A DNA stretch of 64,000 nt from Streptomyces sp. NBC_00457 (GCF_036014015.1 NZ_CP107905.1:248001-312000); one strand, 5' to 3'. Shown: positions 43,950 through 54,397, counted from the first letter of the stretch. Numbers and translations: made by a program. The notes: generated from the letters alone by a model not told the origin.

Positions 43950-44693
43950 ACACCCACGCACACCACCAACCGCCATGACCTCTCCACGCGCAGCAAGTCC
44001 ACAACGAAACGAACCGGCACCCAACCCTCGCACCACCCCCCGCGCCCACCCGACCACGACACCACCGCCACCATTCCCACCCACCCACACGCCCACCACA
44101 AACCAACCGACACCCGCCCCACCCCAGCCCCCGACAACCCCCGCGGCGCCGCAGCCACCCCCGACACCGACCGCACCCGCCCCGACACCCACAAGAAGAA
44201 CCGCCGCTGACGGCAGCACAGACACCCGCCCGGCCCGCCCCACCCGCCCGGCATGTCCGGCTCCCGGCCGCCACCACCACCAACGCGGTGGTGGCCGGCT
44301 GCAAGGCACCTCAAGGTGCTGGCTGCTGCGCCGCGTACACAACCGCCTGATCGAAGATGGCACGCCTCTGGCTGGGGACAGGCGTGCCGCGCTCGTGGGC
44401 CGCGGCTGATCGTCGACGTGGCGGAGCAGATCCTCCGGCTCCGGGTTCTGGGAACCGCGGGGGTCCATGACACGGGTGCAGCCGGTATTTCGGGCTGGCT
44501 GCTGCAGGCCGTGGTCATCGTGTCGGGCTCGTGGGTCACCATGGCCTGGGCGCGCGGAGTTCGGGGCTCCAGACGATGTAGGCGCCCGTGGCACGCGGTG
44601 ACCGCCGAGGTCGCGGGTCGCGGTGCCGGGTGGCCAGCCACGCGGGTCTGTACTTGCGGACAGCTTCCTCGCGCCGGTCAGCAGCATGATCGC

Positions 44694-45236
44694 GTCCTCG
44701 GCTACTGGTGGCAGTACGCCGCCGGCGCCGGACAACCTGCCTCCGCGTACCGCCTCTACCTGCACCACCTGGCCCTGGGCGAGAGAGCCGCCGCCGCTTG
44801 GTGGCACCGCCAGACCGACGACGTCCAACTCCCACCCGAGGCACCCGTCCGCGCGCACTCATCGACTGCGCAGCCCGTCTGCTCATGGCTCGCGCAAGAC
44901 GCCGGCGCCTCCGCCACCTCGATCCTGCGGGTCCTGCTCCACACAGCCAAGCACACCGCCCGGCCTCGCCCGGCGGTGGTCGCTGAACTCATGGCTTACG
45001 TTCCCCTTGCAGTCGCGGCCGGCTACCTACGCCAGCCTGAAGTGGAGCTACCGCTGCCCGGGACGGGGTTCGCCCGCAAGATCCGTGCTCTACTCGCTGC
45101 CGCCGCCAACAAACCGTCCATACGCGACGCCCGCGAACGCGCAGGGCATGACTCCAACCAGCCCCTGTCCAGGACATCTGCAGTCGGAAACCCCGAAGCG
45201 GTCAACTCACAGATGGGAGAGACCGCAACACACTGA
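44694..45236 (+). CDS. Hypothetical protein, probably an N-terminally damaged fragment
   Basis: A plus-strand frame open through this stretch gives helical sequence with natural composition: VLGYWWQYAAGAGQPASAYR, LYLHHLALGERAAAAWWHRQ, then VVAELMAYVPLAVAAGYLRQ with PEVELPLPGTGFARKIRALL. This resembles conserved actinobacterial hypothetical proteins with repeat-like helices. No start codon with a ribosome site is visible, and the preceding sequence in this frame looks non-coding. No function is proposed. Confidence 0.4.
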   Translation, partial: VLGYWWQYAAGAGQPASAYRLYLHHLALGERAAAAWWHRQTDDVQLPPEAPVRAHSSTAQPVCSWLAQDAGASATSILRVLLHTAKHTARPRPAVVAELMAYVPLAVAAGYLRQPEVELPLPGTGFARKIRALLAAAANKPSIRDARERAGHDSNQPLSRTSAVGNPEAVNSQMGETATH

Positions 45237-45431
45237 TCAGTAATGCTTGGACTCGGCCACAGATGGACTCCCTCCGCCCTGACCTGATCCCGTTTTGAAC
45301 GATGTACCCAAGAAGGGGGAGGGCGAGCGTCCATGAGGGGCAGTCGATCGTGAGGTCGGCGGCCCCAGGTCGTGTATCGAATGCGACTGGTGCGCATGGT
45401 GGAGTGCCCGGGGCTGGTCCAGAATGCTCGG

Positions 45432-45974
45432 ATGGTCATGCTTGAGACTCCCCGCCTGCTCCTTCGCCGCTGACGCGAGAAGTATGTTGGGTCCCTGGCC
45501 GCCATCAGTGCCGACCCCGAGGTCATGCGATGGGTCGGTGACGGCAGCGTCCGTGACAAACAGCAGATCCGCAGCGGGGTCGAAGCGATGGAGCGGGCGT
45601 GGGAGGCCCAGGGCTTCGGTCTGTTCGCCGAGGAGGTCCGTTCCACCGGTGAGCCGGCCGGGTTCACCGGCCTTTCGACTCCCCACTATCTGCCGGAAGT
45701 GCTGCCAGCCGTCGAGACCGGCTGGCGGTTGGGACGTTCTCACTGGGGACAAAGCCTGGCCACCGAGGCTGCTGCGGCTGCGGTCCGGTTCGGGTTCCAA
45801 GACTGCGTGCTGGACCGGATCGTCAGCATTGCTCAGGTGGGCAACGGCGCTTCCGAACGGAACATGGCCAAACTGGGAATGCACCCGCTCCGTGAGACCG
45901 TCGATCCCAGCTGCGGCCGACGAGTACGGATCCTCGCATTGTCTTCGGACCGGTACGTCACAGCCACTCATTGA
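45432..45974 (+). pseudogene. GNAT N-acetyltransferase interrupted by a TGA stop
   Basis: The reading frame from ATG 45432 (MVMLETPRLLLRR) meets TGA at 45471-45473 and then continues in the same frame REKYVGSLAAISADPEVMRW, through TGWRLGRSHWGQSLATEAA and GNGASERNMAKLGM, the acetyl-CoA-binding motif. In close relatives the interrupted position is normally a tryptophan (RRWRE), so one TGG-to-TGA change explains the break. Translation might restart at ATG 45525, but that would lose the first beta strand. Confidence 0.7.
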
Positions 45975-46060
45975 TGGCGGCGACGCGGAACGTGGACTCG
46001 TAGCGGACCGCCACCTTCTCGTACCGGGTGGCCCCACGGCCCGGTGTCTGCTGGAATGCG
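45958..46060 (-). pseudogene. C-terminal fragment of an IS5-type transposase
   Basis: The minus strand reads ATRYEKVAVRYESTFRVAAI then NEWL and stop (46050 to 45958), the typical end of IS5-family transposases (RGLATRYDK.A..Y....). The rest of the gene and the element ends are absent. Confidence 0.5.
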
Positions 46061-46164
46061 GCAACCAGTGCACTTGGCTGTCGAGCAGGGGCAGCCCATG
46101 TCGATCGTCGTAACCACCGGACAGCGGGGCGGCTCTCCCCAGCCCGCCCAGCGGTGCCGGAGAC

Positions 46165-46791
46165 TCATCGCATGGTCGACAGGGCTGCCGCGGGCAGTGG
46201 CTGGCCCTCGGATGCCTTCGGTATCCACAGGCCGAATCCGGATTCCAGTTGTTCCAGCACCTGCGGTGAGGTCATGCCCCCCGATGCGGATGACGGCCAG
46301 GCGAGCGCCGACGGCTCGGCGCCGTCGTTGTAGGCGGGGATCCCGGGGTCGAAGGAGGACAGGATGCGCCCGTCGACGGCGTACTCCATCCGCTGTGTGG
46401 CGTTCACGTCACGGCTGATGGCGATGACGCGGGTGCCCCGGGACAGCGCAGGGAGGTACGCGCGCGCGGAGACGTAGGAGGTGGAAGCCTCGATCGCGAA
46501 CGTCCAGCCCTCGATCGAACCGGCCCGCACCACGGCGTCCGCCTCGGGCTGGAGGAAGCCCAACTCCTCCACGGCCTCTACATCGAGGTCGTCCAGGTGG
46601 TCCAGGTCGTAGGGCTCGTCCGCCGCGTTGCGCAGCTCGATCTCCTGGGCCTGTTCCCGGGTCAGCGGGTAGACGGACTCGCGCCGGGCGCCGAGTCGTA
46701 CGAGTACCTCCTCTGGTGTGAGGCGCTCGCAAAAGATGAGGCTGTAGCCGAAGGGGTACGCCTCGAACACCCAGCGGAGTCCGTCGGTCAT
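46165..46791 (-). CDS. DUF6461-like protein
   Basis: The 208-aa protein starts at ATG 46791. GYSLIFCERLTPEEVLVRLG with GWTFAIEASTSYVSARAYLP and GTRVIAISRDVNATQRMEYA is the pattern of DUF6461, an actinobacterial family of unknown function whose genes often occur with nuclease, toxin or immunity loci. There is no signal peptide or membrane segment. It follows the NucA/B-domain gene on the same strand by 12 bases, so it may be its immunity or accessory partner, which is speculative. Confidence 0.6.
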   Translation of the reverse strand: MTDGLRWVFEAYPFGYSLIFCERLTPEEVLVRLGARRESVYPLTREQAQEIELRNAADEPYDLDHLDDLDVEAVEELGFLQPEADAVVRAGSIEGWTFAIEASTSYVSARAYLPALSRGTRVIAISRDVNATQRMEYAVDGRILSSFDPGIPAYNDGAEPSALAWPSSASGGMTSPQVLEQLESGFGLWIPKASEGQPLPAAALSTMR

Positions 46792-46803
46792 TGCGTCATC
46801 CTG

Positions 46804-49320
46804 TCAGCATCTGGGTGGGCAGGGATTGGGGTGAACGGCGAAGGATACCCAGCGGGGTTTGTAGATGCTGGGGTCCTTGTAGTGCGAACCTTCCGCGGAG
46901 ACCCGGTTGTCGAATGTGTTGACGTTGTAACTGAAGGTGAAGTGGGTTCCGTCGGAGTGCAGTTGTGGGTGTATGTGCGCGTTGTAGGCGAAGACGTTCT
47001 CGTCGCCGTACGTGCCCCACAGTCCGGTCTCCGGCATCTTGTACACCTCGGCCTGGTTGTACCAGCCGCCTGCCGGATCGCAGGAGGAATAGGCGTACAC
47101 CTGGGCGTTGAAGGCCAGGTTGCTGTCCTGGGTGAGCAGCATGAACTGGCCGTTCCAGGGGGTGACGCTGTACTCGTTGGCCACGCCGGTGAGCGTGTTG
47201 GAGGTGCGCCGCTCGTCGAGCGCCCATCGGTTGTTCGCGGGGTCGAGGAACTCCCAGCGGGTGTTGAGGTCGTTGCCCAGGACGCGGGCGACACGCATCG
47301 ATTTCTTCGTGGGCGCGTCGTCCACGCCGTAGATGTATGTGTATCCGTCGCCGCTTTCGCTGGATGGCATGATGCCCGATCCCCAGGTGACACCGCCGGC
47401 CGAGGGCAACGGGACGACGCTCAAGGGGGAGTTGAGGTCGGAGAGGGAGAAGGTGGCCAGCACGCTGTGGTGCCAGCCCCAGTCCCACAGACCGTCGCCG
47501 AAGCGGTAGTACTCCTGGAAGATCACCTGGAGGTACTTGGTCCCTCCGCGTTCCGCGATCATTCCGTCGCCGAGCCAGTACCAGTGGCCGGCATCGTTGT
47601 TGGGCATGATGGCGGACGGATTGGCCGCTGTGCCGCCCGTGATCGTCGTCAGGTTGGAGCCGTTCTGGATGACGAAGGAGCTGTTGACCAGCGGGGCGTT
47701 GGTGGGTCTGGTGCCATTGGCGTTGAGAGGGCCGAGGAAGGTGTCTGAGAAGAGCCAGAGGTTACGGCCGTCAGGTAGCCGTACCGAGTAGGTGGAGTCG
47801 CCGCCGGTCCAGCCATTCGGCGTGGTCCTCGCGTAGTTCAGGAAGGCGCTCTGCGGGGCTGCGCCGGGCGTCACCTCGGAGAACACCGGCGACTTCAGGG
47901 AGCAGCTCTTCGCCTCGCGGGCTTTGACCGGGCCCGGGTGGTTGTAAACTCCGGCCGCACCGGAGTCGAGCCAGAAGTCCTCGTTGTCGAGGATGCGTTG
48001 GTTTTGGTAGAAGTTGCTGAGCCCGGTGCCCACGCCACCGTTCTGCCTCCTGGGCATGCTGGCGCGGGCACACTGGGCGGTGCCGGACTTGGTCCACGCC
48101 TGCACGGCGTAGTCCGTGGTCGGCCACCCGGATCCCGAACCCCCCGGCCAGACGGTCCACTGCTGGCATTCCGCGCCCGAAGAGATGCCCGACTGGCCGC
48201 CGCTCTCCTTGGTGGCGGCGAAGGGAAACTCGTCGCACTCGATGCTGTCGGGGTCGGGCGAGGCCTTTCCGCCGAACCGGTCCTCCTTGACCCATGTGCC
48301 GTCGTAGCAGACCTTCCGACGATTCTCCTCCTGTACGGCCGAGTCGGCCTCGCGATGCAGCGCCTCACCCATACCAAGCCAGCCGGGGTGGGAGCTCATG
48401 GACGCCTGGACGCGGCCAATGTAGTTCCGGGCGCCGGGGTAAGTGGCGCCGTCGACGACCATCGTCGGGGTGTAACTGGGGACCACACAGCCCGCGGCGC
48501 CGCCGATCTCGTCGTCGCATCGGAGCTCATAGTCGAGTCCGCCCCACTGGACGGTGGAGCTCTTGCCGCTTTGGGGCTTGGTAAAGGTCAGAGTCCACAG
48601 CATCAGGATCTCGTCGTGGCCGTTCGCCCCGGTCCAGCTGCGGTGCACGGTCCCCTCCCACCAGGTGCCGGGCGCCGGCATCGGCAGCTCGCCGATCCAC
48701 GGGTCCTGCCCGCCGTCGGAGCAGCCGGAGAGGTAGTTGCACTCCGTGTTGGCGGAGACGGTCACGGTGGCCAGGGCGGGGTCCATGCGGTCGACCCGCA
48801 TGTAGAACTCCTCCATGAAGTCCGACGCCCTGGGCGCGGTATTGATCTCCTGCGCGGTGGTGATGTCGGCGGTGCCGAACTCGCTGCCGTCGGTGTTGTA
48901 GACGATGACGCCCCAGTACCGGACGGAGCAGAGGCTGAAGCGGGTCACCTGGATGAGGGCCGTGCCGCCGTCGCACCAGACGGGAAGGGCGGCGGCCGAG
49001 GCGGCGGCAGCGGCGGGGGCTTCCTTCTCCTCGACACAGACCGCGCCGCCCTTGCGTTTCGCCGGATCACGCCTCAGCTCGTCGCAGCTGCTACCGCGCG
49101 TGATCCTCGACGCCTTCTCCTCGACCTTCTGGGACTTGCGGTCGGCCTGCTTCTGGTTCTTGAAACCCTGTTTCGCCACCTCGGGGAGGGGCTTGGTGCC
49201 CGCGGGTTCGTCGGGTGGTTCCTGCTGGGGCGATCTGGTCTGTCCGGCCATCCCTGCCACTGGCCCCGGCGGCTTTCCGGAGCCGCGACTATCGGCCAGC
49301 GCGGGTGGTTGCGTCCAGGG
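46804..49320 (-). pseudogene. NucA/NucB-type nuclease domain fused to a DUF5005-like domain; 5' end cut off by an insertion element
   Basis: The frame runs without a stop from the IS boundary to 46804 (815 aa if ATG 49251 is used). It holds a polar Lys/Gln-rich start, a beta-rich region (WCDGGTALIQVTRFSLCSVR), then DSIECDEFPFAATKESGGQS, the catalytic motif of sporulation-type NucA/NucB DNases. A C-terminal domain starts WTGGDSTYSVRLPDGRNLWL with FSDTF and runs to the end, like DUF5005/DUF4185 beta-propeller-type modules. A secreted or surface nuclease is expected, yet no signal peptide precedes the readable part, because the IS256-type element begins at about 49319. The gene is probably inactive. 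Confidence 0.65.
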
Positions 49321-50727
49321 AAGTGGTGTACGGGTTCGACCTGATCCGGGGGTTTGCTCCGGCATCGGGATGGTGCCCGCATAGATGAACGGCCACCGGC
49401 TGATCTTCGAAGTGTCGAAGCCTCGAAGGAGATCAGCACGATGACCGCACCTGACAGTGTGCCCCTGCACGCCCTCGCCGAAGAAAACCTCGGCGCGGCG
49501 AGTCCCGATCTGCTGCGCGCAATGGTCAAGACATTCGCCGACGCACTCATGTCCGCGGAGGCCGACGCCCTCTGCAACGCCGAATACGGGCAGGTCAGCG
49601 ACGAACGCGTCAACCATCGCAACGGCTATCGCCCGCGCGAGTGGGACACCAGGGCCGGCACCGTCGAACTGGCCATCCCCAAGCTGCGCCAGGGCAGTTA
49701 CTTCCCGCACTGGCTCCTCGAACGCCGCCGCCGGGCCGAACAGGCCCTCATCTCGGTGGTCGCCACCGCCTACCTGCTCGGCGTCTCCACCCGCAGAGTC
49801 GAGAAACTCGCCGAGTCCCTCGGCGTCACCCAGCTTTCGAAGTCCCAGGTCAGCGCGATGGCCAAGCACCTGGACTCGCAAGTCGCCGCCTTTCGCAACC
49901 GCCCCCTGGACCAAGGGCCTTACGCGTTCGTCTGGGTCGACGCGCTGACCCAGAAGGTCCGTGAGGGCGGCCGCATCATCAATGTCCACGCGCTGATCGC
50001 GGTCGGAGTCAACGCCGACGGCCATCGCGAGATCCTCGGCATCGACGTCGCCACCGCCGAGGACGGCGCAGGCTGGCTCGCCTTCCTGCGCTCCCTGACC
50101 GCCCGCGGCCTGTCCGGCGTCCAGCTGGTCGTCTCCGACACCCACGCCGGCCTGGTCAACGCGATCGGGGCCACCCTGCCCGGCGCTTCCTGGCAGCGCT
50201 GTCGCACCCACTACGCCCGCGCGTTGCTGAGCCAGGTTCCGAAGTCGGCCCAGCCGTGGGTGGCCACGCTGCTGCGGACCGTCTTCGAACAGCCCGACAC
50301 CGACGCCGTGAAGGCCCAACTGCGGCACGTCCTGGATGCCCTGGAGGCCAAGTTCCCCAAGGCCGCAGCCCACTTGGACACCCCCAGCACGACCTTCTCG
50401 CGTTCACCGCGTTCCCACGCGAGAGCTGGCGGCAGATCTGGTCGAACAACCCCCAGGAGCGGCTGAACAAGGAGATCAGGCGTCGCACCGACGTCGTCGG
50501 CATCTTCCCCGACCGCACCGCCCTGATCCGCCTGGTCGGCGCGGTCCTGGCCGAGCAGAACGACGAATGGACCGAAGCTCGCCGCTACATGGGACTCGAC
50601 CTGCTGGCCAAGGCCCGCCTCCACCCGATCGAGTCACAAACCGACGAGACCGCCCTGCCCACCGAACTCACCGCATAGCCTCAAAACCGAGATCGCCGAG
50701 CGGCCGTCAATACACCACTCCCGCGGA
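49319..50727 (+). mobile_element. IS256-family insertion sequence
   Basis: Imperfect terminal inverted repeats are visible: GGAAGTGGTGTACGGG at the left (49320) and GGGAGTGGTGTATTGACG on the opposite strand at the right (to about 50726). The element is about 1.4 kb and carries one transposase gene, now frameshifted. No target duplication could be confirmed. It interrupts the 5' end of the nuclease gene. Confidence 0.7.
49441..50678 (+). pseudogene. IS256/Mutator-family transposase with a frameshift
   Basis: From ATG 49441 the protein has [40 protein letters not shown] with the first Asp, and [20 protein letters not shown] with the second Asp. At about 50385 (AAHLDTPS) the frame shifts by one base. 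The correct continuation, [40 protein letters not shown] with the catalytic Glu, lies in another frame ending at 50678. The catalytic Glu is therefore separated from the two aspartates and the copy should be inactive. Confidence 0.8.
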
Positions 50728-50835
50728 CGTGACCCCCCAGCCTCACGAAAACCTCGCCAAGACCATGAACATCCCCCGTCGCCTACGAGAGAAATAGACG
50801 CCTGATGATGCGGTAAAGCTCAAACGACATGTGCG

Positions 50836-51585
50836 TCAAGCCCAGTTGGCCGGTTCGGCAAGGGCGTAGGACGAGGCGATCCTGTGGTTGTCATGCAGGA
50901 TCGTCAGCGTCCGCGGGCCGCTCGGCGTCCCGTCGCGCCAGGCGGTGCAGTAGATCCCGTTGGACCAGCGGATCGTCCGCGAGGTGGACGGCAAGACGGT
51001 GATGCCGGTGCGGCTCACTGTCTTCGTGCCGTTCAGCCACACCTCGAAGGCGCCCTGGCCGTCGCCGGCGAGCTTCAGCCGGGTGACGATCCTGATCCAG
51101 GTGCCCCGCAGGCCGCTGATCGACCCGGCCGTGCCCTTGATGCCGCCGGAGCCGCCGAACTGGATCGTGGATCCGATGACGAACATCAACAGCCAGGGTC
51201 CTTCGGGGTCTTCGGGCGACCACTGCTGGAAGGTGACGTTCTGGTTATGGAACGTCCAGTCGGACGCGAAGCGGATCGCCTGGCCGTAGTAGCGGTCCTC
51301 GCCGACGCTCTGCGCGCCGCGTCGGATCACCTCGGAGTGGTAGCCGCCGGTCTCCCCGATGTACGTCTGGGTCGCCGCGAGGGCGTGCGCGCCTTTGTAC
51401 GTGGGTGAGTCGACGGTCTCGATCACGCCGTCCTTCTGCGCGTAGGCACGGTCCCAGCCCCCGACGCTGCCACGGTTTTGGAAGTAGACCTCGTCGGCGG
51501 CCTCCGCCCGACCCGGCAGGAATCCGGCGCCGGCACCGGCGAGGCCGAGTCCGCCGAGCGCGGTGATCACCCTTCGTCTGCGCAT
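50836..51585 (-). CDS. Tat-exported polysaccharide lyase-like (ConA-fold) protein
   Basis: The 249-aa protein starts at ATG 51585. MRRRRVITALGGLGLAGAGA is a Tat-type signal, cleaved after AEAA. The mature part (EVYFQNRGSVGGWDRAYAQK, GYHSEVIRRGAQSVGEDRYY, NVTFQQWSPEDPEGPW) has the jelly-roll pattern of heparin lyase I/PL20-type enzymes that degrade uronic-acid polysaccharides. Substrate is unknown. It lies 3 bases downstream of a second protein of the same general fold on the same strand. Confidence 0.65.
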   Translation of the reverse strand: MRRRRVITALGGLGLAGAGAGFLPGRAEAADEVYFQNRGSVGGWDRAYAQKDGVIETVDSPTYKGAHALAATQTYIGETGGYHSEVIRRGAQSVGEDRYYGQAIRFASDWTFHNQNVTFQQWSPEDPEGPWLLMFVIGSTIQFGGSGGIKGTAGSISGLRGTWIRIVTRLKLAGDGQGAFEVWLNGTKTVSRTGITVLPSTSRTIRWSNGIYCTAWRDGTPSGPRTLTILHDNHRIASSYALAEPANWA

Positions 51586-51588
51586 GGC

Positions 51589-52260
51589 TCACCGCGTCCA
51601 GTACGTGACGTTGCGGAAGCGCGCCTCGGCGCGGCCGCTGCCGTGGTGGTAGACGCCGTTCTTGAAGTGGCGGGTGGCGGGCCCCCGGTCTTCGGTCGTC
51701 AGGACCGGCTCGTCGTCGAAGTAGACCTTGACGCTGCCGCTGGAGGCGTTGTGCGCGAGCTTGACGTTGAACCAGGTGTCGTATGCGTTGGTCTTCAGGA
51801 CCGTGCGGTCATAGGCCCGCACCGTGCCACCGCTCGCGCTGTAGGCGTTGAGCATGAAGTCCGTGGCGGGTGTGCCCTCAGGGTGGATCACACGGAGGAT
51901 CTGCACGAAGGTCGCGCCGTTCGTGCCGGACGGGATGTACACGTCGGCGTCCCACATGTGCTGTCCGGAGGTGTATTGCTGCCTCCATCGCATCTCGGTG
52001 CGCGGGTCGGTGGAACTGCCCTGTGACATGGGCTCGTCGGTGCTGTACACCCACATCCGGTGGACGCCGCCGCTGTTGCTGTAACGGTCGCTCAGATCCA
52101 GGTTCCACGGCTTCTGCATGCCGTAGGTGAAGGCGGTCTTGTTCCAGCCGTCCGTGGGTGAGGCAGCTGCGGCGGAGGAGGTCGAGGGGGTCATCACCCA
52201 GGCGGCACCTCCGGTGAGTAAGCCACCGGCAGCCAGAACCGAACGTCTTGTAGGGCGCAT
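51589..52260 (-). CDS. Second Tat-exported polysaccharide lyase-like protein
   Basis: The 223-aa protein starts at ATG 52260 behind AAGGA. MRPTRRSVLAAGGLLTGGAA is a twin-arginine signal. The mature part contains DPRTEMRWRQQYTSGQHMWD and ATFVQILRVIHPEGTPATDF, with GSVKVYFDDEPVLTTEDRGP, the beta-sandwich and R..E/Q..H arrangement of alginate/glucuronan lyase-like folds (PL7/PL20 clan). It forms an operon with the next lyase-like gene. The 322 bases upstream contain no further gene. Confidence 0.65.
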   Translation of the reverse strand: MRPTRRSVLAAGGLLTGGAAWVMTPSTSSAAAASPTDGWNKTAFTYGMQKPWNLDLSDRYSNSGGVHRMWVYSTDEPMSQGSSTDPRTEMRWRQQYTSGQHMWDADVYIPSGTNGATFVQILRVIHPEGTPATDFMLNAYSASGGTVRAYDRTVLKTNAYDTWFNVKLAHNASSGSVKVYFDDEPVLTTEDRGPATRHFKNGVYHHGSGRAEARFRNVTYWTR

Positions 52261-52581
52261 GTCAATCCTTCCCGTTGGCGACATACGTGTCGGGGGGCAA
52301 GCGGGTAAACCACAAGGACGTTGCATATTCATCGGATCTATCGTCCGGTGCAGCGTAGGACTGGCCGCACAGGCCGTCAACATTCACAGTGAGCCGAAGA
52401 TAGATCCGATGTGCGAGGGTGGCGTGTACGGAGTGGCGGTGGGTAAGCGCGCCTGCGGACTGGCCGGTTGGCGGCGTATCCGGCTCATATTCAGGCGTCG
52501 GGGGCGGGATCACCGTGCTGGGTGCGCTCCTGGCCCACCAGAAGTTCCCCACCACGGCCGCCAGCTACCGCCAACGCTCGC

Positions 52582-53703
52582 CTAGTGTCCTGCGCCAGAG
52601 ATCCGTCGGCAGAGGCGGGCGAGGGAGTCGAGGATCTCTTCGGCGGTCTTGGTCCAGATGAACGGTTTGGGGTCTTCGTTCCAGTCCTTGACCCAGGCGC
52701 GGATGTCGGCCTCGAGGGCTTGGATGTTCTTGTGTGCGCCGCGGCGGATCATCTGGTGCGCGAGGTAGCCGAACCACCGCTCGACCTGGTTGATCCAGGA
52801 GGAGCCGGTCGGGGTGAAGTGCAGCTCGAAGCGCGGGTGTCTCGCCAGCCAGGCCTTGATCGCTGGAGTCTTGTGGGTGCCGTAGTTGTCCACGATCAGG
52901 TGGACCTGCAGCTGTGCGGGCACCTCCTTGTCGATCCGGATCAGGAACTTCTTGAACTCCGCAGCCCGGTGCCGACGGTGCAGGGCGGTGATGACTTCAC
53001 CGGTGGCGACGTCGAAGGCAGCGAAGAGGGTGGTCAGCCCGTTGCGCACGTAGTCGTGGGTGCGCCGCTCGGGCATGCCCGGCATTATCGGCAGCACCGG
53101 CTGGGACCGGTCCAGGGCCTGGATCTGCGACTTCTCGTCCACCGAGAGCACCACCGCCCCCTCGGGCGGGTTGAAGTACAGGCCCACGACGTCGTAGACC
53201 TTCTCCACGAACAACGGGTCGGTCGACAACTTGAAGGTGTCCGCCAGATGCGGCTTGAGCTGGAACTGCCGCCAGATCCGGCCGACCGTGGACTTCGACA
53301 GGCCGCTGTGTTGCGCCATCGATTTCCGCGACCAGTGGGTGGCGTTCTTGGGCAGTTGTTCCAGCGTGGTGACCACGACGGCTTCCACCTGATCGACGCT
53401 GATGGTGGGCGGCCGGCCCGGTCGGGGCTCGTCGACCAGTCCGTCCAGCCGCTGGGTGAGGAAGCGCCGCCGCCACTTGCGGACCGTGTCCGCGGCCACC
53501 CGCAACTCGCGGGCGACCGCGACAATCGGCGGTACTTCCGGCCCCGCGCACGCCAGCACGATCCGCGCTCGCAGGGCCAGGGCCTGGGCCGATGTTGCCC
53601 GACGCGTCCACCGCTCCAACACCGCCCGCTCGTCATCAGACAGCAGCAACGGCTGCAGCTTCGGGCCCCGACGAGGAACTGACGCACCAGCAGTAGAAGT
53701 CAC
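52582..53703 (-). CDS. IS630-family transposase
   Basis: The 373-aa reading starts from GTG 53703; a TTG at 53721 is also in frame. The N-terminal HTH (VAVARELRVAADTVRKWRRR) is followed by a second HTH (HSGLSKSTVGRIWRQFQLKP) and the DDE domain: VVLSVDEKSQIQALDRSQPV, QVHLIVDNYGTHKTPAIKAW, and FTPTGSSWINQVERWFGYLA with the catalytic Glu. The stop codon TAG lies in the left inverted repeat. All catalytic residues are present. Confidence 0.92.
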   Translation of the reverse strand: MTSTAGASVPRRGPKLQPLLLSDDERAVLERWTRRATSAQALALRARIVLACAGPEVPPIVAVARELRVAADTVRKWRRRFLTQRLDGLVDEPRPGRPPTISVDQVEAVVVTTLEQLPKNATHWSRKSMAQHSGLSKSTVGRIWRQFQLKPHLADTFKLSTDPLFVEKVYDVVGLYFNPPEGAVVLSVDEKSQIQALDRSQPVLPIMPGMPERRTHDYVRNGLTTLFAAFDVATGEVITALHRRHRAAEFKKFLIRIDKEVPAQLQVHLIVDNYGTHKTPAIKAWLARHPRFELHFTPTGSSWINQVERWFGYLAHQMIRRGAHKNIQALEADIRAWVKDWNEDPKPFIWTKTAEEILDSLARLCRRISGAGH

Positions 53704-53740
53704 ACACCAACTAACGATCAACTACTGGCGCAGGACACTA
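52583..53740 (-). mobile_element. Intact IS630-family element with perfect inverted repeats
   Basis: TAGTGTCCTGCGCCAG (52583-52598) is the exact reverse complement of CTGGCGCAGGACACTA (53725-53740). The outer TA on both sides fits the TA target duplication of IS630 elements, leaving a 1154-bp element. The transposase frame is uninterrupted, so the copy may be active and recent. Confidence 0.85.
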
Positions 53741-53786
53741 GCGCTGTGCCCGGCATGGTCCACCGGCTTGGCGGTACTGTCCGCGC

Positions 53787-54197
53787 ATGAAGCAGCTCCC
53801 GTGCACTTTGGAAGCCCTTGTTGTGCGCACTGACTTCTCGGCTGAGGGTGCCTGGGACGCTCTTCGGGCGGTGTTGTATTCGCCCAGCAAGGACGGCTTC
53901 TTGGCCGACGTCGCGCTCGTCGATGACCGGAAGTACGAGGGCTTGACGCCTGACCGGGTCATCGACCTGATCCATCCCGCGTACCGGCATCCCCTTCTTG
54001 TGCTGGCGGACTCCACGACTGTCACCTCGGCCGAACTGCCGCTCCTTGTGGTGGACCTGCGGTGTGATCGTGGGTGTGGTGTCCGCGTGGTGGCAGGCGA
54101 GCTGTGGAGCATCGAGAACAACCTCTCGGGCGCGAACATGGACTTCGAGGAGTTCGCCAGTGCCGTCGACGACGACGCTGTTTTCCGGGGCTTCTGA
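53787..54197 (+). CDS. DUF6924-like protein
   Basis: The 136-aa protein starts at ATG 53787. LEALVVRTDFSAEGAWDALR, DVALVDDRKYEGLTPDRVID, HPLLVLADSTTVTSAELPLL and SIENNLSGANMDFEEFASAV are the conserved blocks of DUF6924, a small actinobacterial family of unknown function. No signal peptide is present. It begins 46 bases beyond the end of the IS630 element, so its promoter may have been disturbed or supplied by the insertion. Confidence 0.65.
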   Translation: MKQLPCTLEALVVRTDFSAEGAWDALRAVLYSPSKDGFLADVALVDDRKYEGLTPDRVIDLIHPAYRHPLLVLADSTTVTSAELPLLVVDLRCDRGCGVRVVAGELWSIENNLSGANMDFEEFASAVDDDAVFRGF

Positions 54198-54198
54198 G

Positions 54199-54395
54199 TC
54201 ACTGGCCGTCAGGCTGTGGCGGCGAGGGGGCGTCCGCCCCAGCAGATGCATCCTCGCCTCGGATAGGGGCGCGTTCCCTGCGCTGGGCGGCGAGTACGTC
54301 GGGCTGGCGGGCGTTGGCGTTGCGCCAGCGCGGCCGCAGCGGTCCGAAGTGCGCCTCGATCGGGTAGGCGTGCGTACCGAAGATTGGCCAGAAAT
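54199..54395 (-). pseudogene. C-terminal remnant of an IS630-like transposase
   Basis: The minus strand reads IFGTHAYPIEAHFGPLRPRW, then RNANARQPDVLAAQRRERAP. Related transposases end PIEAHFGPLR...LRWRNANARHPDVLAAQRRERARIRSE. Part of the middle is deleted. It is unrelated in sequence to the intact IS630 copy nearby. Confidence 0.55.
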
Positions 54396-54397
54396 GG

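Noticed and set aside
43396..44858. Several 300-450 aa minus-strand frames
   Set aside because: They exist because of CCACC/GGTGG strand bias. There are no domains, plausible starts or codon periodicity.
49319..50373. Extension of the nuclease-domain frame leftwards to give a 1189-aa protein
   Set aside because: The extension is antisense to the IS256 transposase and begins inside the insertion element. It is a chance open frame.
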